A model generated the notes under the pieces. The model saw only the letters and a program-made list of their open reading frames with translations. It made no database searches and was not told the DNA's origin. Made by a program: the position numbers and the translations under genes. Positions 1 to 13,000 of a stretch of 64,000 bases of DNA are shown here, one piece after another (position 1 is the stretch's first letter; each line of letters begins with the position of its first letter). This stretch comes from Parus major (lineage: Eukaryota; Chordata; Aves; Passeriformes; Paridae), in assembly GCF_001522545.3 (NCBI RefSeq), contig NC_031774.1:25491824-25555823 (forward strand). Reading direction: 5' to 3'.

Positions 1-2439
1 TTTACCAAATGTGAGCATCAGAATTTCTGTAAAACAAAATTTTAGATTTTTTTTTTTTCCTGTGAGAATGGTGGCTAGAAACAGTTTAGACAAATGTAAC
101 TGTATAAACAAGAGCACAGACATTTTCTCTGTCTTCTGCTACAATCTACCTGTGTCCCTGGCTGAAGTGCCTGGAAGAGTTTAAGTACCACAATAGAGGC
201 ACGAGAACATGTTACAATTTCTCTGTAATTGTGCCACACAAGGGCTGTCAGATCGAGGTCTTGTTTCTGAAATGTATGGAAGTTAATGGGTGTGAGGTTT
301 TTGCATGAGATCCTGTTTTCATTTACATTGTCATATTACACCTTTGCGTTTAAGACAAAGGGAAATGAGGTGGAGGAAGAAGCCTTCAGCATCTCTTAGG
401 AAGCTGACTAAGAATTGCTTGTTGCCTAACAGCTAACTTTTCTTTCCTGACTCAAGCCTTGCCTATATGAAATTCCTGATCTTTAAGTGCAAGTCAGACG
501 TAGCCAAAGGTACCTTTGACTCAAAGCTGGCACTGGTATTGAATTTCCTAAATTAGTTCAAAGTTCAAAATTGCTTTTTGCTATGAGGCACTATTCCTTT
601 TGAGGCAAACACATCCTTTACACAAGGTGTGCACTTAGGATACACTTGACCATTAAGTCATCTGAAAGTTAAACTCATAGTAGAAGCTGGTTGTGTTTTC
701 TCTGTATTGAGTGGACAAAAAAAAAAAAGCAAGCTTGGCAACTGCAAGTAATGACTGAACACCACCGCACTGGATTCTTCTGGAGAAGCCTAAATACCCA
801 GTCCACACCTGACACCTAACTTCTGAATGTCTGAAGCTGGCTGAGATGAATCCCACCCTGGGCAATCAGCATGCCCTTTTTAGTCACTTGTTTCCAAAGT
901 TACTGATGCTGAGGGAGCCTGACATTGAGGAAACTGGTTTTGTTGATAGCACGTGATTCACTCTGTTGCAATGTGAAGCTGCAAAACACCCCTGGGCAAA
1001 AGATCTATTAGCATATAAATGAAAAATCCTCTCTGGTATCCATTCAAATAACAAAGAAGAGGTTTTGTGATTACCAAGGTGGCAGAAAAATGCAAAATTC
1101 AGTGTGGCTAGTTCCAGTACAAACTTCCAGCCATTTTCAGGTTCAGGATCACCAAAGGTCCCTATGGTGGTGAAGCAGACAGCCTGACTTGGGACACCCA
1201 CCCACAAGGCACAGGCTGTGCTGTGGTAGCTCATGTCCAGGTGCATTAAGGGAGTAATATCAAGTTGGGTTTTCTGTGAAACCCCAGGCTGCAATCTGCA
1301 GAAGTTCAGCAGCAGCTTTATAGGCAAGCATCTGAGACAAATTCGGGACAAATGGGAAATGTCAGAAGGAAAGACTGACAGGAGAGGGCTGGAGCTCCGT
1401 GAGGAAATGCACTCCTGACTTGTGGGGCAGAGCCCCAGTGGTCAAATGATACATTTAGTCCAGCTCTAGGAATAGAGAAACTTTGCTGGGTCATCCCAAG
1501 ATACCACACTTTTGGCGATTTTGGGATCTGCCTGCCAGCTGATAAGCTAGTGGTGAGACACATTTCACTCAAAGTTGCTGTGCCTTGAAATTATTTTCAT
1601 TTAAGTTTTTTTCTGCAATGATTTTTTTTCCCCCCTGACTAGTCTGATGGTGTCTAAGACTACAATAAATACATTCTAAAACAACAACACATAATACATT
1701 CTACAACTACAACTGAGTTAGGAATTAAACATTAATGCTCAAAGACATAGGTTGGATCAGATTTAATTATTAAAGGGTTTATTAAGGTGACTGCTAAGGA
1801 CAAATAAAAGATCACATGGATTTTGTGTTTTCTTTCCACTTTTGTTCATCATTCTTCATGATTGCTCTCTTCAGCCTCTTTCCCATCCTTTACAGCTTCT
1901 CTGCAGCCTATAGACTCATATATCTCATCCCTATACCATGGGCTTTTGATATCAGGTGCTTCAGCACATGTTCCTCTCAGATTTTTCAGACCACCTTTCT
2001 GTACATAGGAGAAACAGAGATTCACTGAAAGCCCTTCTGGTTTTTCACTTTTTAATGTAATTTTCTTTATTATTATCTTTACTAGAAACAGCCATGCTGT
2101 CTATTCAGGGTTACAGGTAAATGCAGATAATGTGCATCAGTGTGATGCTTCAGGCATTAAAAGCATTATTACATTGTGGCCCATCTGAAGAAGAATATAG
2201 ATATTTTTGATAGAAGCATAAATATTCAAGTCCAAGTCAGAAATCAAGAGATCACAACAATCCCCATGAGAGCAATGCTGAATATCACTCACAAGAATCA
2301 GACTTTAACATGTCAATGACTGTGAAACAGTGCCTAATCCACACAGTTGCTTCTGGTGACCTATGTGGTCTTTATTGGAATAAGATAAATATATATCTCA
2401 TAATGAGAAAGGTATACATAAACATATTTACCTGTAATT

Positions 2440-2550
2440 CAAACATAGATTAATAGAATCTTTTAGGTTGGAAAAGATCTCTAAGACCATTGAGACCAAC
2501 TGTTAATCTAACACTGCCAAGTCTACCACTAAGCCATGAAGGCATTAGGA
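2440..2550 (-). mobile_element. CR1 LINE 3' fragment
   Basis: Contains ttaatagaatcttttagg, ttggaaaagatctctaaga, caactgttaatctaacactg and ccaagtctaccactaagcc, a diverged CR1 3' end in reverse orientation. Confidence 0.8.
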
Positions 2551-5500
2551 TAGAAAAATGAAATGGCTTGAGAAAATTTGGACCATAAGGTAAAATCAGC
2601 AGAAGATGAATGTTTCTATCCACTAGAAGAAATATTAAATTGCTTTTAAGAGGTCTCTGTATGCTCCTCCCCCTGACAAATAGGGAGTATAGATATTTGT
2701 TGTTACATATATGCTAACTTTACTCAGACTCAGAAAAAAATGTGCATTCAGAAAGTATTTCAGAAACTCTCCAAGAAGGACTTAATGTCCTAGACAAATA
2801 CTTATAGTACTTCATATTTGCAGGGTTATTTGGTCTGTTTATTCTTTCACAGAACATAATCTCAGTCTCTTCTGATTTGACTCCCAGAAGACCTGTGCAT
2901 ATGCATAAATGCAATACCTCTTTATTATGGAGCTCATATATAAATTTCTTAAATAAGTCTTTTTTTGTAAGGCATGCTCCGCCTTGAGTATTCTAGTTCT
3001 TGCCAGCATCACTATAGTATCTCCTTAAACACTAAAAGGCACTGGGACTGCAAAAACAACTTATCCAGAAATAACTGGCCTCTAAACCTTTTCAGCTGTA
3101 GCAGGTTAGTGGTGTCTTGCTACCATAATAAAATCTCCAGCAAGTGCTGGAGAGGTATGCCTTTGAGTTTACTGTCCTTATCTGTGACATCATAGGCTAT
3201 CATCAGCTTTAAATTTCCAGTATTCATTGCAGTTAGCTCCAAGGGATACAGTGCATTATAAAAAATTACTTGATGCATAAATCTGTTGGTTAGCATAGTG
3301 CATTTCCTGACTATAGAGAGAAAAATTCCATTTCCCACAAGCATTGTTATTTGAGAGTCCTAGGCAAGATCAAGGGGACCCCAATGCAGGTGACAGGTTC
3401 ATCCCTGATTCTGGCAGTTCCTTCAAGACGTCCCTATTGTTAAGCAGGGTCTCTTTTACTTCCTCAGTGTAAAAGTGGCCACAGCACCTTTCTGAGTGCA
3501 TTGCCTTTCCAGCCAGCATAGCCAGCGTGTTTCAGCACACATCAGGAGACTGCTTTTTTCAACATGACAATGCCTCAGGATTTGGGATAATGAAATTCCT
3601 AATTTTTCTGTAGTTTCCTAAGTTACAAAAGATAATAGAACAGTGCATTATGAGACCACAGCCCCCATCTGATGCAGATGGCTCCAGTATGAGAGCCCTG
3701 GTGAGAAAACACAAGCTAAGGGAAGAGGACATCCTTAGGGAAGGCATACCCAGATGAGGAAAAGCTGCCAGCCACCGTGGGCATTTCCCATCCTATTTGC
3801 CAGCTGAGAGGAAAAGGAAGCACAGGGTTAGGTGATGTACTCACTCCATCTCATCTTGCAGTGCTGAAATTCCTTTTGCCTCTTCCTTGTATGGGAAAGG
3901 CCTGGCTGTTGCAGAAGCTCTTGCACCCAGTATCTCCCTTGTGTGCTGAAGCCCTGCTCATTCATTGCGCAATCAGTACTGGCGCGCATGGCAGCCAATC
4001 TTGCCCCATATACAGCATGTTGTCACTGGGAAGATGGAGTGATAGCCTTTCCAGGGCACCTGGTAGGTCATGTAAGCAGTGCTTAACAAAGCCAGGCTCT
4101 GTTGGGAGTCAAATCTGCCCTTTGTTCCCTCTGAGCTATCACACGTGCCTCGTGCCAGCTGCCCCTGGGATGGGGTCTCAGTGACGATACATGACTCCAC
4201 ATGGGTATTAACCAAACAGTGCCATTTCTCAGCGACTCCAAAAGGCTTCACAGTTGTCTGTGGGGCCAAACATGGGACAATCTGGGATTGGTAAGCAAGA
4301 GTCTCACCATCATTCCACATGCTCCAGCTGAATAAAATAGAAACCCATGCAGGAATCTAGTGTGGCCACTTGCTCACAAAAGGGCCGATCACAAAGATTA
4401 AACTATGTCGACAGCCCTGTATGGAAAGACTTTAAAGAAACCATTGCAAAACATCTTAAGGAAGTGTTTCAGAAATGCGTAAGGAAAGAAACATTCTCCA
4501 GGAGATCGAGATAGGCAACTATGTAAGTACATCCTATTACATGCTAAATTAAATCACCATTGCAACATTATACTGTGCTAGAACTCACAGACATCAAAGT
4601 CAAGCATGACTCCTAGGTCAGGTCAAGAAAACACAGATTAAAGAAGAACAAATTCTTAAGTGGCAAACATTGCTGAATATCCATTATAATAAATGAAAGG
4701 GAGCCACATGTTACTAAAGCATGTGGAAACCTGTCTAAACAGCTCTTGCATAAACTCTCACATGGGTTTGATATTTTGACCCTATGTGATGTAACAACTA
4801 AAACCTACTCAGATCACATCACACATTATATGACATTAATTTCATGTGATATGACATTAAAGGAAAATTAATTATTAGCTGCATTTCTACAAGTCCAAGA
4901 CAATAATAAGCTCATATACGCAAATAAAAAGGAAATGTTTATGAAGAGAAAGAAAAATGCCACCAAAGCTTTGGACTTTAACTTGCATAAAAAGCAAAAT
5001 AATTTTTAATTATGCAGCTAAATCAGGAATGATAATAAAACACTTGTATTCTATGTTCAAAAAGAAGACACGTTACATGTTTCACCAATGAATAATGAAA
5101 ATGAGCACATAGTCATATTACATGTAATAAGACAGAACAGAGATCATTCTTACCAATTAGTTTGTAAAACATGGTCTAGCATTCTTGACTATGCTTCAGC
5201 TATTTTAATTCTTGGTATACTGCAGAACTACAGAAAGAATGTGAATATTGTGCCAGTTTTAAAAAGCAGCAAGGGGGATGTGCCAGTTGTTTACCCTGGC
5301 TGCCATTGCCATAATGAACATAATGAATGACTAATTAAAATCAATTATCACATATTACCACTCCAGATTCTCTTGCTATTCCTCAAAATGTAGGATGGTA
5401 GTCATGCATGCCAAATGCTCCATCATCCCTGAAGTAGTTGATAGAAATACTTACATTAAATGAAGAGTTGGTTTTAAGTTGCATAAATTCTTTACATTTA

Positions 5501-5717
5501 TGCTTCATACGTTTTGTACAGCATTTGTTAATGTATGCATGCTTATATTATATATAACTTTCAGCATACAAAGCAATTATACATTGAAAACTGCAGTCCA
5601 CCACATAAGGGAGTGTTTTGCCAAAAAAAGATTGTTGATGTGTAATTAGTTGTCCTTAGGACAGTCATTAGCTAGTACAATTTATTGTCTGGACAGCAGA
5701 TGGTTCCACCCAATTCC

Positions 5718-5753
5718 ATATATATGTGTGTGTGTGCATGTGTGTGTGTGTAT
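5718..5753. repeat. TG microsatellite
   Basis: (TG)n with one CA interruption, preceded by a short TATATA run. Confidence 0.95.
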
Positions 5754-8629
5754 AGAAACACCAGGGGAGATGTGGAGTAAAAAATTTATGTCTGAAAGAC
5801 CTTGCATGAAGGCAGAAGTAAGAAACCTACCTCCCTTGCATGTGAGCTACACGCCTAGCCATACGGTTCAGTGAAGAGCTTAAGAACCATGTATCTGGGG
5901 AAAAAAAGAACAGGGAAAAAGGATAGGAAAGCTGCTGGAAGTTGATATTAATAAAGAGATATAACTGTGCCTTTCTTTTTCTTTTTTTTCTTTTTATTCT
6001 TTTTCTTTTCCTTTCTTTATTAAACTTTGCAAAAGACTCGCTTATATTTGGACTCTGCACAGAAATTCTTCTTTAATTTCCTCATATTAGGTATGCTATA
6101 GAGGTGATGCCACTGTGAGACCAAAACATGTGCTGTCCTATGCATGCATTGATCTTGCAAGGCGGGTTACTCAAGCTGTCTTTAAGTGACCAGAGTTCAA
6201 TAAGGCTGCAAAGGATGTCAAAGCAATTAGAAGATGTCCTCCCAGAAATGTGCATGGCATAACAAAATCAGAGATTCCCCATAAGGTGATGGGCAGTTTT
6301 GGTAAGCCCTGAGCTGTCTCTGGAAGCCAGTCAGTAGGAGTGTTTTTCAATATGAAGAAACAGATTTTGTTCTACCCTGATATATCATGTTTTTTTAGTC
6401 TATTGTGAAAAGATGGTAAGATTTTTTAATGCAAAATCCGAAAAGAAAGTATATATTAGGAAGCTAAAGAATAATTTTTCTAACTGATTTCAGAAGTAGT
6501 ACTCAGTGCTAAGTATCACTGAAAAGTTTTCTTTTGAGGAATTTTTAAGAGTTTACCAGTCTCAAACTCTATTGAACATTTTCATGAATGCTTTGGAAAC
6601 AAACAAGGCACCCTGTCTGGTCAGATTAGCAGAACAAAGATTGACAGAGTAATACTGAGGACAGGGCAATCATAAAGAATGATCTGGCCTGCTTAACCCT
6701 GGCAAAATCTAATTCACTGGAGTGTGAGTTATGATGAAAGGACTGCCAAATGTTACAGTTTACTACCCCTTACAAAAGGGAAGACTGGAGTGTCGAAAAA
6801 ACAAACTGACCAGCTTATGGAAGACAAACAACTTGTCAGAAGCCTTTAAGGCAAATGAGGACAACTGGATTCTATATATAGAAACAGGGAACTCATTTAT
6901 ATGTAAGAATATAAGAATAACAAAGCAATGTTAATCTCAGTGTGTAGCAGTTGTGGGAAGCGTACTGGAGTCTGCATTTGATAAAGGGACAGTGAAGAAT
7001 TGGGGGGGAATGCAAGGGCAGAGATACATTGGGATACATCAAATAAAGAGGGGTTTATAATCAGAATTTGGAGGGTTGCATCTACTGGTTTGATAAAAAG
7101 AAGATTGTGATGTAAACTAGGTATATTTTATAAAATTGATCCAAATAAAAAAACAGTGGTTATGGAATGGCTTTTAAGGTATTAGGAAAAGATGTCATGT
7201 GCTAATATGTGGCCAAAATAAACGAGGCTGGAAACAAGGTGCATACCCATTGCTGGAAGATGGTCACTGACCACAACATAGCTCCAACAAATGTGGTGAC
7301 TTTGCCATTCCTGGTATCTCTAATAGAAGGGGGATCATTTGTCTTCAAAACAGACTTTGGTCAGCCACAGGTGATCAAGACTAACATTTCAGTAGCTCCA
7401 CAGCAGGTGACAGTCTGACATCTAACAAGTCTAACAAGATGATCTGATGGTACTTCTGGCTTTTAGAAGCCATGGAAAGAAACTAGATGAATAATCTAGT
7501 ACAATATAAAGCTCATTTGCTATTTTATTTTTTCCACAGCCTAATAACAATTCACCAGAGTTAAACAATTTAATAGCTCTTTAATTTAACAGTACAGAAA
7601 ACTGTCACTCAGTGTTCTGCTAAAGGCTTATTATGTACTTGCAAACAAGGATTGCAAAGGCAAAGGATGCAATCAAGCTAAAAATCCCTCCAGGCTTAGC
7701 TTTAACATCCAACAACTTTGCAAGCCTTCTTTCACCTCTCCTAGCACCTTTCAGACTATTTATTGCACTCCCTGCTGCACTATCTCTTTAGATTTCACAT
7801 GCAAGAGGTGTAAAAAGCCTCCTTCAAACTTGCTGAATCTTGAGTAAGGCCTGTCAGAAAATGTCTAAAATGAGATATTTTTTTTAAAATTACCACAGTG
7901 GATTCAAAAAGCCTATCCATTTGCTGGGCATCCTAGAAGAAAAGGCAAGCACAGAGCCACATACAATATATTCAGTTCCCCACTGGCATGTGAATGGCTA
8001 GAGCTGGAAGCATTAATCATACTCTGTACAGAAATTACATCTGCCCTGCTTGTATCTGTAGGAACCATCACTTGAGATGAGTCAGTCCAGCCTCACTACA
8101 ACACCAATTCCCAGACTTTAATTCTGGAAGGATAGGTGCAAAGTAAAGAATTGCTAAAAGACAGAACCTATTCATAATCTAAAGAAAATATCTTCCAAGA
8201 ATCTATCCTGGACAAAGCACACTATTAAAGCTACAACTTTTCAGCAGTACAGAAATAAAAGCATGACTATATTTAGAGAGGTCATTTGAAGAAACAAGGC
8301 AGGCATTTCATAGGCACCCCTCCCTGTCATTGTCACTTCTCTGTATTCTGAAACTGAGAGCTGCACAGAACACTATTGTCCTTTGCTGACCTGTCATTAG
8401 AGAAACACTGTGTCCTGCTCCCTCTGCCAGACTGATGATGCTGTTTAATGCTTCAGAGTGACATGACTCAGCCAAGCACACTGACTATCTTTATCTACTT
8501 GTTTGGAAAGCAGAGATCAAATCCTCCACATTAGCCTTGAAATGCAGCTGGCAGCCACAGAAGCCACCTCAGCAGCAGCCCACCCTGCTACCAACACTTT
8601 GCCATGTAAACCCAATACAGGAAGACACA

Positions 8630-8790
8630 AGATACTCCAGAGACAAGTATAAACTGGGAGAGGAGTGGCTGGAGAGCAGCCCTGCAGAGCAGGGACCAGG
8701 GGGTGCTGGTCAGCAGTAGGCTCAATATGAGCCAGCAGTGTGAACTGGTGTCCTGAGATGCATCAAGAACAGCATTTCATATTCTAGTCT
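8630..8790 (+). mobile_element. CR1 LINE fragment, forward orientation
   Basis: gagtggctggagagcagccc, gggggtgctggtcagcag, atgagccagcagtgtg and gatgcatcaagaacagc are typical CR1 words. The forward and reverse pieces lie about 230 bp apart, so they are separate insertions or a rearranged one. Confidence 0.85.
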
Positions 8791-9024
8791 GTATCTTGTG
8801 CATTCCAAAGAATTTTAAATGTTACACAGGTGGTTTCAGTAGGCTACAAATTGTAGATAGTCTACTGTTATGTACATTGAGAAACTCAAGTTAACCTTTC
8901 AACCTAACACTCTAAAAGCACTACAGCAAAAATCTCCCAAATCCCAAAAGTCCACGAACCCATAAAAAATGTTCAACCAACCAAAAAAACCAACTCAAAA
9001 CCTGGCAAACCAACAAGTCATTTA

Positions 9025-9365
9025 CACTGCAGATTGCAATGAGGTCTCCTCTCAGTGTCCTCCAGGCTGAACAGACCAAGCGACCCCAGCTCCTCCTCAT
9101 ACAGCTTTTCATGGCCTTCAATGCCCTTGTCTGGAGACTCTCTCATATCTTAATATATATCTTGTCACATTGCAGCATCCAAAACCACACAGAGGACTTG
9201 AGATGAGGCTGCCCCAGTGCAGAGCAGAGCAGGACAATCCCTCCCTTGCCCAGCTGGCCATGCTGTGGCAGATGGCCCCAGGACAAGCTTGGCCCTCATG
9301 GCTGCCAGGGCACCGCTGACTCGTGTTCAGCTTGCCACAGACCCCCAGGTCCCTTTCCACAGTGC
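9025..9365 (-). mobile_element. CR1 LINE fragment, reverse orientation
   Basis: Plus strand reads gcaatgaggtctcctctcag, tccaggctgaacagacc, gatgaggctgccccagtgca and cccccaggtccctttccac, the reverse complement of the CR1 ORF2 end and 3' UTR. Strongly diverged, with internal deletions. Confidence 0.85.
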
Positions 9366-9575
9366 TATTCTCCATACAGTATGTGCTTTTCTCTAAGCAT
9401 GCAGTGTGCCATGATCCCAGTCACCAACCTGTCCCAAAGGTTGCTGCTTGTCTCAGAACCACCTTGCAAGTACAAAACACAAGTCAAGTTAGTAAAATAT
9501 GCTTTTAATGTTGTCTGTCCTGAAGATGTCAGGCTTAAACACTTAGAGCTCTTTCTCAGGGCAACAAGCACCATA

Positions 9576-9581
9576 TTTATT
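9576..9581 (-). promoter_or_regulatory. Candidate poly(A) signal for copy B
   Basis: AATAAA about 260 nt after the stop, followed by GTGCTTGTTGCC, a GT-rich stretch as expected for a cleavage region. Confidence 0.55.
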
Positions 9582-9841
9582 ATCATTTTAGCACCTGCTT
9601 TTTGGCTGCCCATCCTCTGTATCATACAACAATTCATACTCTGTTTTTGTAACTGAATCACAATGATTTACTGCAGTGAAATTCTTTGGAGAAAAAGGTT
9701 TTCTTCAGTCTTTTTTGTTTACCTGAGATTACTAAATAGTGGGATTGAGCAGGAATACTTTGAAGCCTGCTGGCTAATTGTAAGAGACCTTCAGTCTCCT
9801 GGCAGGTTAAGGGACTTAAAAACACTCTGTCTTGTTTGACA

Positions 9842-10050
9842 TCATTTCTTTATCTGCCTTTTCCGTGCCACTGCTGTGCGCAAGGCCTGTACAATGAGGT
9901 CTTCGTTATTGAGGATGTTGTATTCACCCAGCTGAACCAGGAGGTCATACTCCTTCTCAGTGTACTGAAGGGAATACGTCGAATATGGGGAACAGCAGCC
10001 ATAGAGATCAACTTTGCCATCTTCCATCTCTGACTCTGAGCGCTTCTGAC
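9842..10050 (-). CDS. PLA2G4E: Copy B exon 20 (C-terminus)
   Basis: Residues 738-806: [32 protein letters not shown], ending VARKRQIKK then TGA (9842-9844). Acceptor TCCTAG. The basic tail is the likely acidic-lipid contact. Confidence 0.96.
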
Positions 10051-13000
10051 CTAGGAGGAAGGGGTGAGAAATCACTCTGGTCATAAACAAGCAAACTCTT
10101 AACAGAGAAAGGAAAGGAGGTGTCTTTCCACAGAGTTCATAGTATAAATTACTTGTTTGGCTTTAATATATTTTTAGAAAAAGAAATACTTCTTATTCAA
10201 ATTGACAGCTCAGTCCCTGGCTCAAGTGCATACCAGTGACTTCACAGGATGAGGGCAGAAAAAAGGGTGATTATTCTTACATGGGTCTGCACTGTAGTTC
10301 TTAGCTGTGCCTTAAGGTACCTACAGTATGTGTCTATGGATGTACACATCACTAGATACATCAAAGTTACCTGAAAACTGATTACCTGCAAGATAACTAG
10401 CTTAGGGATTGAAACATCACAGCTCTGGCATCAAATCTCATGTAGTTAAAAAAAAATAAGGAAAACTTTAAGGAACAGAAAAGTTTGACGTACTGAAAAG
10501 GGTAAACAGTGAAATTCAAGAGTTGGAGTATGAAATAGACTTTTAATAGACTGTCCATGATGTAAACCTTCTTTTTAACATGTTTGAGTACTTGCCTGGT
10601 GCTTTGTATTTTTGGAAGGTATCATTAACTAGTGGGAAAAACAGCAGTACTGGTGCTCCTGGAGTCTCAGCACCATCAAAGAGGTAACACTCCTTCAGCT
10701 TTTTCCTGTCTTCTTCACTCAAGTCTACCCTGGGAAAAGCAATTCCCTGCTCAGAGCAGTACTTGCAGGTCTGGTCCAAAGCCTGGATCAAGGAACAGAG
10801 CAGTACTAAGACTTAAAATTGGATTTTAAAGATTTCTTGAAGTCTAGTATTAAAGGAGACATTTTCTAAGCAGCTTGTGCAAAGCAAGAGCCTAATCCCT
10901 AATCAAAAGCACCCTGTCACTGGACAGAAGGATTTGTGTGGCTTTTTTTTATTTTTGTTTTTGTTTCTGAGTCTTAGCATAGTACAGTTTATTGTACAAG
11001 AAAAACAAACAAGACTACATGCAGCCTATAAAAGATGTATCACACTTCATCATGAAGCTGAAAATGCTGAAGGTTTACACTTTTAGTAGGACCAATACAA
11101 AAAGAAACTAAGTGTTAAAAAATTATAGATATACACATGTTGAAGAAGCAATAAAGATTGTTTGAATTATTGTCACCTGTATCTGGGATCCTGCACTGTA
11201 ATTTAAATGCAGGATGACGTCCACCTTTCTCTCTGGTTTTAAAAGTGGCATGATGCTTGTATTGATGAAAAATCCAGTATCTACCAGAGACAGGAATTCA
11301 TCTGACTGCGTCAGCTGGTTGGGAAATGTGTCTAACACAGTATCTGAAAGAAAAAAATATTCTTGCTCTAAGTGCAATACTGCAAAACTTGCTGGCCTGT
11401 TTCTCCACCTTTAGACCATGTCCTCAGAGCCTTAACTGGTTACAGTCCTTGGGGAAGGAAGATTAGCCATATCCTTTCTCTTCTGCCCCCTGAGCTCCAG
11501 TCACATGCAGTTTTGTACCTGCAGCAACAACACTCATGAAGGGGATTTACCGTGCCTCCCCACCGAGGGTGTCTTTGAAAAGAGGAAGGACCTGGTGGCC
11601 TCCAGAGGGGAGTGCCACCAGCAAACCACTGACACGTAGCTCAACACCATGTCGTGCTACATCCTGCAGCATCATCAGTCGTCGATTGGTCTAACAGAGA
11701 TTCTGCCCAAACCTGGCCTCCAACCTCAGAGAACAGGTTTAACTTCAAATTTGGAGTTTTGTTTTGTTCAGTTTGTTTATTCTCTCCCCAGGCCCACGGG
11801 TCTCCTGTTACCTTTCCACCTGCAGAAGTGTGTATTCTCCAGGTAGTCGTCGTGCATCTGGAAGCCCTTGAGGAAGTTGTGCTCCTGGGCGATGCAGACG
11901 CGGTCGGCGAGGACAGCGCGCAGGGCGCTGCCCAGGGGCCCAGGCGGTGTGAACAGCCGTGTCTGCAGCTCCTGGGGCTTCACGGGCAGCGGGGGCTCCT
12001 CCTCTGCACGGGGAAAAGCTCTTAAATTCCACCTGCCCAGAGCAGGGTCAGCCCTCAAGAAGTCAAGGTAAATAATAAACCCTGATGCTTTCTCTTGTTA
12101 AACAGACCAATGAGCATAAGTGACCAAGCAAAACAGAAAATAAGAAGCTACTCTTACTAGACAAGTACCATTTCCTTACACAGTCTGGGCTTGGATAAAA
12201 ATGCCCAAGATACAGTGTCAAACAGCAATAAAAGTCTGCTCCAGGCATACACACATTAGAGGAACAGACTGAATGCAGGCTTTGGAAAAGAACAGCTGTT
12301 GTTCTTCTTTGTATCACTTGAAGCAGTCAAAATCATTTTGCTTTATTAATAATTTACAGATCAATCTTATTATTTCTGGACATTTGAATCATCTACCAGC
12401 ATCAGTGCTGACCCTTAATAGATCACAGGACCAGAGATTTTTTAAATTATTCATTTGTAATTTGCATCATGAGACACGTAACTCCATTCAACAATAAATA
12501 CACAGTGAAAAAGAATAATGGTTGTTTACCTATATTGTCAATTTGGTCCCGGGTCCACCTGTGCCAGAAATCTTCTGATGAATGGGACAAATTCCAGATA
12601 TATAACACATTGAATGAAAATAAACTACTCCACATGCCTGTAAAAGAAAAGAGCTTTCTAACCCAAACATTCACATATCATGAATCTCAAATTGTTATAA
12701 TGAGACAAAACTTGTGAGGCTTGTTTTCTGTTATTTCGTTTTAAAAGCATGACGTGTCATTTTTATTTGGCTGTTGGTTTTTAAACCTTATTTTTGGTGT
12801 CCAGTTTTTGTCTTGTGGTACTTAGGGATGGAGATATTTGCAAATCAATATGGAATTGGTATTTTTAGGAAAAAACCACAAGTATCATGAAGTTTGTATA
12901 AAAAGAAAGGAGGAAGGGTTGCAATTCAAGAAATCTGATGTGAAATTATATTGGTAAGGGCATAACTACAATATAATCTTACAGCCTCTGCTTTTGTAGG

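Larger units (their letters stand above)
1..9575. other. Intergenic DNA downstream of copy B
   Basis: AT-rich, with CR1 pieces, a TG microsatellite and a pyrimidine-rich tract near 5966-6020. I looked for a further PLA2G4 copy (C2 block, promoter module, lipase blocks) on both strands and found none. Remaining open frames have no motif or splice support. Confidence 0.7.

Noticed and set aside
884..1351. 155-codon minus-strand open frame
   Set aside because: No domain, motif or splice support. Its composition looks like translated intergenic DNA, and an overlapping frame on the other strand is also open.
3777..4184. 135-codon plus-strand open frame overlapped by a 115-codon minus-strand frame
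   Set aside because: Both strands are open in a locally GC-richer stretch and neither product resembles a known family.
1..9575. A third PLA2G4-like copy downstream of copy B
   Set aside because: No C2 or lipase exon blocks and no promoter module were found on either strand.
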